NCBI GenBank assembly: GCA_002151545.1
Contig: CP021237.1
Span: forward strand, 3,534,001 to 3,598,000
DNA from: Sphingobacteriaceae bacterium GW460-11-11-14-LB5
GTDB taxonomy: Bacteria > Bacteroidota > Bacteroidia > Sphingobacteriales > Sphingobacteriaceae
Direction: 5' to 3'
Length of the DNA: 64,000 bases
The position numbers were made by a program, and so were the translations under genes. This document shows positions 8,013 through 16,363 of the stretch, one piece after another. Under the pieces are notes generated by a model. The model did no database searches and was not told the origin of the DNA. It saw nothing but the letters and a program-made list of their open reading frames with translations. Position 1 is the first letter of the stretch. Every line of letters starts with the position of its first letter.

Positions 8013-8371
8013 TTACCGTGATCGCCATTGCACTTATAAATAAAGGGTTTGTTCTTTTCTTTAAGAAGAGTAATTATTTTAGGCCAGATATTCAAGATAA
8101 TTAAAGAAAGATCAAAAAAATCATAGTATTTATCCTTGGGAAATTTTAGTGCGATCACCCTGAAACCATTTTCAAAAAGAATTTCTGTAACTGGCTCAAC
8201 CCCTTTTCTATGTTTATCTACCCTAAATAAGATCGGATTAACCAACTCCTGATCATTAACTGCGCTATCGTAAAAGGAAACCTTACATAATGCGGAAGAA
8301 TCCAGTTGCTGGATGAGTTTTATTGCCTCAACAAGGTTTTTAGGATAATGTCTGTCAAAAAGAATATCCAT
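7991..8371 (-). CDS. PIN-like DUF5615-type toxin
   Basis: This 126-residue protein begins MDILFDRHYP, the pattern that opens DUF5615/Mut7-C-like PIN proteins (hydrophobic strand, acidic residue D6, H/N-x-P). The rest follows the same family plan: VDKH near the second acidic site, then the conserved tail with IWPKII and GKLILV. Such proteins are the presumed RNase toxins of modules whose antitoxin carries DUF433. Here the partner is the C-terminal part of the methyltransferase just upstream: its stop codon is one base before this ATG, so the two are translated together. Toxicity is inferred from family and context. Confidence 0.7.
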   Translation of the reverse strand: MDILFDRHYPKNLVEAIKLIQQLDSSALCKVSFYDSAVNDQELVNPILFRVDKHRKGVEPVTEILFENGFRVIALKFPKDKYYDFFDLSLIILNIWPKIITLLKEKNKPFIYKCNGDHGKLILVKE

Positions 8372-8372
8372 A

Positions 8373-11300
8373 TTAATTCATGTAAGCTACAGCCGCCATT
8401 ACCTCTTCTTGAGTCAAATCATATTGCTCTTTTAAAATATCAAGGGACCCAGGATTATGTTTATAACTTGAGGCTACTATATCAACAGGAACTTCCTTAT
8501 TGACAATAACCGGTTTACCCAATCCAATTTTTGGATCAATAACAACCATATTGTTACCACGGGACGGCATCATTTTTTCAGCAATATCATTATTAAAGAT
8601 AATGTCTCTAAAAAATAAAGCAATCAAATCGATATTAATTTGGCTTGTCCCATCCAGAGTCACTTTAACACCATCATCAAACTCCCAGACGATATCATTA
8701 CCTGAAACCTTTAGACTTTTATTGACATTGTTTGTTGCAAAGGGATATATCTTTCCGGTTTTTGTACTCAAATCAGCTCTGGCCTTCAGGATCCTTTTGA
8801 GAGAGATGCCATTATCTCGCAAAGTACCAATTACCACCAATTCGATCAGACCATGAAAACTAATTCTGGTTTCACCAGTTGAGGACGTCTTATTGCCCAC
8901 ACCCTCATAATGGGCTTTTTCAAGCTCTTTAAACCATGAGGTCACCTTTTGCGAAGAAAATCTTGTTATCATAGCAGTTTCCCAGATGCTATAAATCCCT
9001 TGATGGAGACTCAAATCTATCATTTCTGTTTTAATCTTTAATACTGGTAAAGCAATATTATGAAAATTATCATAAGCTTGCTCAATAAATTTTTTGGTCC
9101 GGTATTCACCATAATTTCGATTTTCCCTGTCCTTTAGCACTCTGAAAGTCTCTCCGGGAAAATCAGCTCCATAAACATCCTGAGGATCAACAACATACTT
9201 CAACTCTCGCTGCGACAAGCCGTATATTTTGGCATAGATTACATCAATTTCAGCTTTGAGAACAGCTCTTCTCTGCTCATTCCAAATAAAAGGTGGTAAA
9301 GGACAACCGTTAATAAGGGATTCATTCTCTTCTGACATTAGCTTCTGATCACCAAACGATCTGTTATCCTCCCATTGCTGTTCAACTTTTTCCTTAAGCT
9401 CCTTTCCAGCATCTCGCCAAAAATCATCAGCGAAGCCCTTAATATCCCACGCGGTGTAGATAAGTTCCATACATCTTGGGGCAATATAATAAAGATCTTC
9501 AGGGGAATATAAATGTGGTGGGATAACTGGGGTTTGCTTTAATAAGCCCCAATTAAAATGCAAACCACTAACTTTTTGACGAACAAAATAATCATACACT
9601 ATGGAATTTAAATTAGCGACCAATAAATACCCAGGCAAAGATTTTTCGAAACCGATACCCGGAGAGGATCTCGAGGCCAAGACTTTAGGCACAGCCGAAG
9701 CCACTGAAGTCCGTTCGTTTGTTGCATTGGTCACATCTCTCCACAAAACAAAATAATTTGAATCATAGTCCTTGTACTTAGAAAAAAGCAACTCTTTGAG
9801 TTCTGCTTTGGCATAATAACGCACAGCGATTTGTGAATCAGGATTCATCTTTTCTTCTACTGACAGTTGTAACGAAGTACCGTTTTCAATTGCCAGATTA
9901 GTTTGATCTTTGAAGGTAGAAAAACGATGATCCATTTGCCAAAACAATTTAGCCTCGTAGATTGGCACCTGATAAACATTAGTATCCCGAAGATGAACCA
10001 TTTCAATTTCATTCTGATGGTCACCTAAATCTACCAACCGAATGTAATAAGCACCCCAGGGATTTTGTTTTTCAACATCATTTATAAACACACCCATCCG
10101 GTTGTAAACCGCTTTTGATAATTCAGCATCAACACTGGTTCTAAATACAGGACAAGTTTTGGTATTGGGATTTAGCCTGAAAAAATCAGTTTTATCAAGG
10201 TTAAATATTCTGAGTTTATCTTTTAAATGACTTATTTTGGTAAGAAAGAACCCAAAGTTTATTTTCTGTTTACCGATATCTGTTCCAGCAAGGGTCAGCA
10301 AACAGAACTTGTACATTCGGTGTACACTCGGAAAAATTGCCTCTTTGTTTTCAAAATCAAATAAGCTCACCAGACAGTTCTGCTCAACCATTTCTGAAAA
10401 GAAGGCTTTATTACTGTCATCGGTAGCAATTCCTGTTGGCACTATAATCCCCACTCTTCCACTTTCATGAATTAATGAGCGGGCGAGCTCTGAGAAAACA
10501 GAATAGGTGTTGATATCACCTACGGCAGTTAAGTTATAACGACCACTGAAACGTAAAAATTTACCCACGCTCTCAGAATCGTGTACAGCTCCCTCAAAAG
10601 CTTTAAAAAGAGTGGGGTTTAATTCCTTCAATTCTTTAATCATTCTTGTTCTCGCTGAACCGTTGGCTGCATTAGCAATTGCACTATCACGTGTAGCAAA
10701 ATACTCCTCTTTCTGCAATTTAATACGTTCCCAAGGCGGATTTCCGAGTATGACATCAAAACCACCATTTTCGAACACATCCGGAAACTCTAAAGGCCAG
10801 TGAAAGAATTTATGCTGGGCAGATAACTCTGTAGCCATTTTTAAGGTAGATTCATCAATGCCTTGGGGATTCCTTAAAAAATCCAGTAAGGACTCGCTCA
10901 AAGGAGCAGCAAGCTTGTTTTCCTGTGTGTAGTTAAAAAAGAAAGCAGCCGTCCAGATATCACAGGCAAGGCGATCTTTTTCCCAGGTAGAATTACTACG
11001 CAGTGAATAAAATAAGTTTTTCACCAAACGCACTGCCGCCACATCGTCCTGATCAATATCTTCTAGATCATGAAATTCATTACTAAAATTATGATACTCC
11101 TCTACAACATTTGCTTTACCAAATAAATCATATTGCTGCATCTTTTTGAAAGATGCATTTGCTTTCTTTAGTTCCCTGCAAACCTCTTTATCATCGCCAG
11201 TAACAAAAGCAAAAGCCTCATCTGGAATTCCTTTGGAAAGAACCGAGAAATCTTTTACACCTACCAGGCTGTTACCATTCCGAATCTTATGGTCTAAAAA

Positions 11301-13070
11301 GCTCAAAGGTTTCCCACAGTTGTGCCCTTCAAGCCAAAGTGCAAGTTTACACAGCTCAACAGCATCAGGATTCATATCGACCCCATATACACAATGCTGT
11401 ATCGCATCCCTAAGACATTTTTGGTATACCGGTTTTGAGGGATTCTCATCACCACTATGTAGTCTCGCCATATACCAGGCTATAGTTCTGGCTGCAGCTA
11501 ATAGCATATGACCACTACCAACGGCGCTATCACAGACCTTTAAAGCTAATAATGCTTCAATTTTCGCCTCTTTATTCTGAGCTGTATTTATTTTTTTTTC
11601 AATGACAGGAATTAAAGCGGAATTGATGAGCTCATTAACCAGTTCAGGCCTGGTGTAATATGAGCCGGTAGTTTTTCTATCCGTTCCCCCAAGGAATTTA
11701 AAAAAAATGTTAGCTGGATTAGCAGCATCCAGATTCTCTACTACAGGATGGAGTTCTAGCAAACCCTCGTAAACTGAACCAAGTTCTTCAACATCTAAAG
11801 ACCTGTAGTTTATGCTCACTAAAAAATCATTCTCATCTCTAAACTCGTTCAGATTACTTATACATTCTAATAGTAGTTTGTTGTTAATTGAACTGCCCTG
11901 TAGCATGGCAATACCTTCACTATTAAAAAGGTCCCCGTCGAGCGGAAGAATACCGAGCGTCATCCCGTTGCCTTCTCCCTCAAAAAGCCTAAAAGTGTTA
12001 ACAAGTCCTTGCCAAAGATCCTGGTACTGCGTTTCATAAGCATGACGCTTTTCTGAAAATTCCCGAATTCTGGCGATACTATAAAATTGCCAGTAAATAT
12101 CTTTTAATCTTAGTGTTTTTTCAGATTTATCCTCTGCATCAAATACCAATCCACGCTCTTCGGTGACCATTAAAAATAGCAAGCGATAAATCACCCTTAA
12201 GAGCTGGCGATAATAATCTGCCGCAGTAAAACGGTTAAATAACAATGCTTCCCGTAATTGCTCGTTGTCGGGATGCTTTAAAAAGCCATGACCAAGCGCT
12301 TCAAGTGATTTTTTTACGGCTTTGCTCAACCCATTTCTAATCCTGTTACCCGTTTCAATACTTTCAAGAAAATATGACTGCAATAAACATTGATCTGCAT
12401 CCTGTTTATACACTGGAAATCTTGAGGCGTGTATAAGCCTGTAAAGCAACGTAAATTCACTATACTTATCCTCCTCGAGCATGCGCCTAAGATCAAATTC
12501 CACATAAGTCAATTTAATCAAATGCCCTGTATCTCGCATTAATCTGACATACAATCCGTTGGCAGCAATACCAAACAGATGTTCCGTAACATTCAAATAC
12601 TCCTGCATGGTTCCGTGAGGGGAATACCTGGAGGTGCCGCCACTGGTTTTAATATCAAGGGTACTTTTATTGGGGTTTGCAGGCTCTGTAAAACCAACAA
12701 TATGCACAGGCAGGCCATCTAGGTTTTCGGCTGTATGGCTAATGAAATAATTTTGACCATTGTCTCCAACTAAAGACATTCGCTGATCACGCAATTCAAA
12801 GCCTAGTGAATCAAAAAAATTCCTCATCCACTTTCTAGTCAAAGTAGTCCCATAGGGATCACTATCCGGTAATTTTTGCGATTTGGCCTGAAATTGTGCC
12901 CAGTCAAGTTTTATCCTACTCCAGGCATATTCAATCTCACTTCTAAGGTTGCTTCCACCGTCAATTTTAAAATCTACCTGAGCCTGACCGTGAATATCTG
13001 CAGATTCAATCTTTTTAAGGACATCTTCAGAAAGAAGATTGCCGTGTACGTTAATGCTAGAATAATTCAT
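8373..13070 (-). CDS. N6-adenine DNA methyltransferase fused to MerR/DUF433 antitoxin module
   Basis: This 1565-residue protein has a large N-terminal region and then an Eco57I/type I-like gamma adenine methyltransferase core. The SAM-binding motif CDSAVGSGH is near residue 515 and the catalytic motif NPPW near 775. The segment ending DFPGETFRVLKDRE... NYGEYRT (about 1300) is the normal C-terminus of DISARM/BREX-like methylases. Here about 210 residues follow: a MerR-like helix-turn-helix region (about 1360-1430, YSIWETAMITRF...GISLKRI) and a DUF433 domain (about 1509-1565, VIDPKIGLGKPVIV...EEVMAAVAYM). That tail has the layout of a complete antitoxin for the PIN-like toxin encoded next. It probably marks self DNA for the operon's nuclease while holding the toxin in check. 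Confidence 0.85.
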   Translation of the reverse strand: MNYSSINVHGNLLSEDVLKKIESADIHGQAQVDFKIDGGSNLRSEIEYAWSRIKLDWAQFQAKSQKLPDSDPYGTTLTRKWMRNFFDSLGFELRDQRMSLVGDNGQNYFISHTAENLDGLPVHIVGFTEPANPNKSTLDIKTSGGTSRYSPHGTMQEYLNVTEHLFGIAANGLYVRLMRDTGHLIKLTYVEFDLRRMLEEDKYSEFTLLYRLIHASRFPVYKQDADQCLLQSYFLESIETGNRIRNGLSKAVKKSLEALGHGFLKHPDNEQLREALLFNRFTAADYYRQLLRVIYRLLFLMVTEERGLVFDAEDKSEKTLRLKDIYWQFYSIARIREFSEKRHAYETQYQDLWQGLVNTFRLFEGEGNGMTLGILPLDGDLFNSEGIAMLQGSSINNKLLLECISNLNEFRDENDFLVSINYRSLDVEELGSVYEGLLELHPVVENLDAANPANIFFKFLGGTDRKTTGSYYTRPELVNELINSALIPVIEKKINTAQNKEAKIEALLALKVCDSAVGSGHMLLAAARTIAWYMARLHSGDENPSKPVYQKCLRDAIQHCVYGVDMNPDAVELCKLALWLEGHNCGKPLSFLDHKIRNGNSLVGVKDFSVLSKGIPDEAFAFVTGDDKEVCRELKKANASFKKMQQYDLFGKANVVEEYHNFSNEFHDLEDIDQDDVAAVRLVKNLFYSLRSNSTWEKDRLACDIWTAAFFFNYTQENKLAAPLSESLLDFLRNPQGIDESTLKMATELSAQHKFFHWPLEFPDVFENGGFDVILGNPPWERIKLQKEEYFATRDSAIANAANGSARTRMIKELKELNPTLFKAFEGAVHDSESVGKFLRFSGRYNLTAVGDINTYSVFSELARSLIHESGRVGIIVPTGIATDDSNKAFFSEMVEQNCLVSLFDFENKEAIFPSVHRMYKFCLLTLAGTDIGKQKINFGFFLTKISHLKDKLRIFNLDKTDFFRLNPNTKTCPVFRTSVDAELSKAVYNRMGVFINDVEKQNPWGAYYIRLVDLGDHQNEIEMVHLRDTNVYQVPIYEAKLFWQMDHRFSTFKDQTNLAIENGTSLQLSVEEKMNPDSQIAVRYYAKAELKELLFSKYKDYDSNYFVLWRDVTNATNERTSVASAVPKVLASRSSPGIGFEKSLPGYLLVANLNSIVYDYFVRQKVSGLHFNWGLLKQTPVIPPHLYSPEDLYYIAPRCMELIYTAWDIKGFADDFWRDAGKELKEKVEQQWEDNRSFGDQKLMSEENESLINGCPLPPFIWNEQRRAVLKAEIDVIYAKIYGLSQRELKYVVDPQDVYGADFPGETFRVLKDRENRNYGEYRTKKFIEQAYDNFHNIALPVLKIKTEMIDLSLHQGIYSIWETAMITRFSSQKVTSWFKELEKAHYEGVGNKTSSTGETRISFHGLIELVVIGTLRDNGISLKRILKARADLSTKTGKIYPFATNNVNKSLKVSGNDIVWEFDDGVKVTLDGTSQINIDLIALFFRDIIFNNDIAEKMMPSRGNNMVVIDPKIGLGKPVIVNKEVPVDIVASSYKHNPGSLDILKEQYDLTQEEVMAAVAYMN

Positions 13071-13116
13071 TCAGTTTCAATCCTCAAATCTACCAATATT
13101 GTTATAATATTTATGC

Positions 13117-15972
13117 TCATTTGCTGATTTCTGGTAAAAGCACATATACCCCAAGAACATCCATAGGAAGAACCGGTTCAACGACTTTATATTTACTCCC
13201 ACTCACCAGCTTTCTGAATTTAGCATGGCTTTCTACAAGTTTATTTGCGCGCTGAAGTGCAACCCCATCAGTCCTGGCCCTGAAAGCTTCTTCATTACTC
13301 ATCCAATTCACCTCCTCCTCCAACCAGTAAAGCTGTTCGGCCAAAGCCATATTTTGCGTAGCTTTTGCATTCATCAGTAAAACGAGAGCATCATCTTTAT
13401 CGAAGTATTTTCCGGCCTCAATGCTTCCTTTATATCCCCAAAGCCACATTTCCTCTGCAACAATCTGTTTGGCTGAAGGCTGTTCCATGATCACATTACG
13501 GACCCTAAACTGAAAAAGTACTGTTCGCTCAGCCACTGCGGAGGTTATGATAACCGCTGTTCGAGAAGCGCGATTAGTTTGTGAACCATTTAAAGCATCG
13601 TGGATAATCACCTGTGCAATCGCTTCAGTTAAGGGATGATTTCTTCCAATATATAAATAGCCGAAAGGTGTTGGAGAAAGAAAACAAATTTTAATTAAAA
13701 TTTTGTCGGGGACTAACAACCTGAGGCGAATGGGTAAATTTGTGGTATGCAAATTATAGCCATCGTTAACCACATCCAACTGCACGCCCATAAATCTTAA
13801 TGCCTCTACAACGAAAGATTCCACAGCTTTAACATCACCAATGGCCTCATCAACATCTTTTAGATCCTGTTCAATTTCAGAAGCAGCAATGCTGTTCTGT
13901 GCAAAGATACTTCTGGATAGCATCTCTCTTTTTTCAGCCTCCTCAAAAGCCTTTGCTACTTTATTTTTTTCGGCGGTAATCTCATCAGCCTCAAAAATCG
14001 AAAGTTGGTGAGACAATTGCTTAATTTTTACCTGGGGTTTAAGTAAAATGGCATTAGTCACCGCCTCCATCACCGATGCGCTATTTTCTGGGAAGGGAAT
14101 AGAAATCCCTGTTTCCTTTCTAATTTCTTTTGCCTTTCTCAATAGCACGTCAAGAACCACCCCATCAATAGGATTATTACTCCCATAAAGTAAAATAACC
14201 TCAACCATCGAAGCTCTTTGGCCAAAACGGTCGATACGACCTTCTCGCTGCTCCAACCGGTTCGGATTCCATGGAAGATCATAATGTAAAAGACAATTGA
14301 AACCATCCTGGAGGTTAATTCCCTCACTTAAACAGTCTGTAGCAATAAGCAAACGATTTGTTGCAACATTCATTTCCGCAATCTTTTCTCTTCTCATTTC
14401 ATCGTTGAGCTCACTAGTCACTATCTCAATTTGCAATCCCTTATAGTTCTTACCTTTGAAATATTCCTTACAAATTTTACCCAAATAATTAGCAGTTTGA
14501 ATGTATCGACAAAAAATAATCGGATTCAAGCCATTTTGTAAGAGCTGTTTTACCTGCGCTACAGCTTCCCTAGCCTTGGAATCACCTTCCAAAGTAGATA
14601 ATTCAAGAAGACGTTTAGCATAACGCATCAATTTTCTAGATTCCGGATCACTCACCTCAAAAACACTATTTAACTGCAATGGCAAATTATCATCTTGACT
14701 AAAATCTGTATCTAATACATTTTCACTTCCCTCCGGATAATCAATAAACTCATCAAGCGCTTCGCTTAACTGCCGCTTACGTGCCTTTTTCTCAAGCATG
14801 GATATACCTGCAGCCGGACTGCTCATCACACCACGCAAAAGGGAAAGAGCATCCCAGTAACTGTATCGCTGTTTTCTCGAATCGGCGGCATTGGATAAAA
14901 CAAGCTCCCTAGCGTAAGATAAGATATCATTAAACACCTCGCCATAAGCCTGCCCAATCTGGTAATCCTTATCAACAGATAATCTTTGTGGAAAAACTGT
15001 TCTTTCATCCATCCACTGGAGTACATCACTGCGTCTACGCTGAATAAAACAACTAGCCAGTTCCTTTTTCATCGCTGGATCGGAATCAACAATGCTGTGC
15101 CTTTCGAACTCCGATTTAAGTAAACCTAGAAGAGACTGAAACTCCACTTGTTTCCCGCTGTGAGGGGTAGCGGTAAGCAGCACCAGATGTTGATCCACTT
15201 TGGAGGCAAGATCATGTAATAAATGGTAGCGCAGTTGCTGCGACTGATTAGCGCCGGCAGGCTTTGCACAGGAGTGCGCCTCATCTACTATTATAAATTC
15301 TGGGCAATGATCTATAAACACTTGACGCTTATTTCCAGCCTTTATGTAATCGATAGATATAATCTGAAATGGGAAAGCCCGGAAAATATTTTCATGCGCT
15401 CTAAGTTGCCTGTCTAATGCACTAACTGTTCCGGAACGGATAATAACAGCTTGAATTCCAAACTTTGATTTCAACTCATCCTGCCACTGATCACATAGAT
15501 GCGGCAGGCAAAGCACCGCAAAACCTTTGATTTCTTTACGTTCATAAAGTTCTCTTGCAATTAAAAGCGCTTCAATTGTTTTACCAATACCTACATCATC
15601 AGCAATTAGCAGCCTAGTGAGCTTCTGTCTCAAGGCCATGATTAATGGCACCATCTGATATGATCTTGGCCTGAAAGACAATTTACCTAAGGATCGAAAT
15701 GGTCCGGCAGCATTCCTGAAAGAAAGACGGGAAGCATTATAAAGAAGCTTTGCCGAAGAAAAGTCACCTAAATCAGCACCTGATGGTTTAACAAAATTGT
15801 AGGACACAGGCACGTCACTTTGGTTAGCCAAAGGCTTATAAATTCCCGTAATTTCATCATCAGTTCCTCCCAAAGGCTTGACCAAAAATACATCACTATC
15901 TTCAGATGGCATTACTATCCATGGGCGGTTTCTCAGCCTAACCAGACTTCCCGGTTTAAAATCAAAAATCAT
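13117..15972 (-). CDS. SNF2-family helicase, DrmD-like
   Basis: This 951-residue superfamily 2 ATPase has Walker A ADDVGIGKT at about 125-133, DEAH near 229 in IIVDEAHSC, TATPHSGK, and the C-terminal helicase motifs ATDCLSEGINLQ and EQREGRIDRFGQ (about 545-600). SNF2 proteins of this shape (short N-terminal domain, long helical C-terminus) are the DrmD component of class 1 DISARM and partners of large adenine methylases. It should translocate on double-stranded DNA. It overlaps the Doc-like gene by 11 bases and precedes the methyltransferase gene by 46 bases, so one operon is likely. The DrmD label rests on architecture, not a search. Confidence 0.85.
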   Translation of the reverse strand: MIFDFKPGSLVRLRNRPWIVMPSEDSDVFLVKPLGGTDDEITGIYKPLANQSDVPVSYNFVKPSGADLGDFSSAKLLYNASRLSFRNAAGPFRSLGKLSFRPRSYQMVPLIMALRQKLTRLLIADDVGIGKTIEALLIARELYERKEIKGFAVLCLPHLCDQWQDELKSKFGIQAVIIRSGTVSALDRQLRAHENIFRAFPFQIISIDYIKAGNKRQVFIDHCPEFIIVDEAHSCAKPAGANQSQQLRYHLLHDLASKVDQHLVLLTATPHSGKQVEFQSLLGLLKSEFERHSIVDSDPAMKKELASCFIQRRRSDVLQWMDERTVFPQRLSVDKDYQIGQAYGEVFNDILSYARELVLSNAADSRKQRYSYWDALSLLRGVMSSPAAGISMLEKKARKRQLSEALDEFIDYPEGSENVLDTDFSQDDNLPLQLNSVFEVSDPESRKLMRYAKRLLELSTLEGDSKAREAVAQVKQLLQNGLNPIIFCRYIQTANYLGKICKEYFKGKNYKGLQIEIVTSELNDEMRREKIAEMNVATNRLLIATDCLSEGINLQDGFNCLLHYDLPWNPNRLEQREGRIDRFGQRASMVEVILLYGSNNPIDGVVLDVLLRKAKEIRKETGISIPFPENSASVMEAVTNAILLKPQVKIKQLSHQLSIFEADEITAEKNKVAKAFEEAEKREMLSRSIFAQNSIAASEIEQDLKDVDEAIGDVKAVESFVVEALRFMGVQLDVVNDGYNLHTTNLPIRLRLLVPDKILIKICFLSPTPFGYLYIGRNHPLTEAIAQVIIHDALNGSQTNRASRTAVIITSAVAERTVLFQFRVRNVIMEQPSAKQIVAEEMWLWGYKGSIEAGKYFDKDDALVLLMNAKATQNMALAEQLYWLEEEVNWMSNEEAFRARTDGVALQRANKLVESHAKFRKLVSGSKYKVVEPVLPMDVLGVYVLLPEISK

Positions 15973-16363
15973 CTCTAAATATCGTTTTATTTTGAATGTA
16001 TCTTGCCAAATCCTCCTTCGTACAATTACCTATAGCAATGCACATCAATTCAGGATAGATCTCATCATCACTCGCGGTTAATTCATAGCCATTAATTCTC
16101 AGGAAAGTATAAAGACTTAAAAAGCCTACTCGTTTATTTCCATCGGAAAAAGGTTGATTCTGGGAAATATGAAAAAAATAAGCAGCAGCCATCATAAAAA
16201 CATTTTCATGTAAATAAATACCGTCAAAAGTTGCTTGAGGTTGTGCGATCGCCGATAAAAATAATGCTTCATTATTTAGTTCCGCTTCTCCTCCTTCATC
16301 GCGAATAATATTAGCATGAAGCTGAAGAATTTGTTCAGCGGTCAAGAAGATCGGCTCCCTCAT
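15962..16363 (-). CDS. Doc/Fic-fold protein with altered catalytic histidine
   Basis: This 133-residue protein has the death-on-curing family layout: FLTAEQILQLHANII at the start, the NEALFLSAIAQPQ helix, then the Fic active-site loop. The usual HPFxDGNKR motif reads QPFSDGNKR, with CAA (Gln) where the catalytic histidine is expected; the phosphate-binding DGNKR part is intact. Doc proteins phosphorylate EF-Tu and Fic proteins transfer AMP, and both use that histidine, so transfer activity may be reduced, changed or lost. Its ATG overlaps the helicase stop (16360-16363) and its 3' end overlaps the SNF2 gene. No separate Phd-like antitoxin gene is present. Confidence 0.8.
   Translation of the reverse strand: MREPIFLTAEQILQLHANIIRDEGGEAELNNEALFLSAIAQPQATFDGIYLHENVFMMAAAYFFHISQNQPFSDGNKRVGFLSLYTFLRINGYELTASDDEIYPELMCIAIGNCTKEDLARYIQNKTIFRDDF

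Noticed and set aside
10237..12039. Plus-strand ORFs of 63-121 codons within the methyltransferase gene
   Set aside because: They are antisense shadows of a long, motif-bearing gene and show no domains or start signals.
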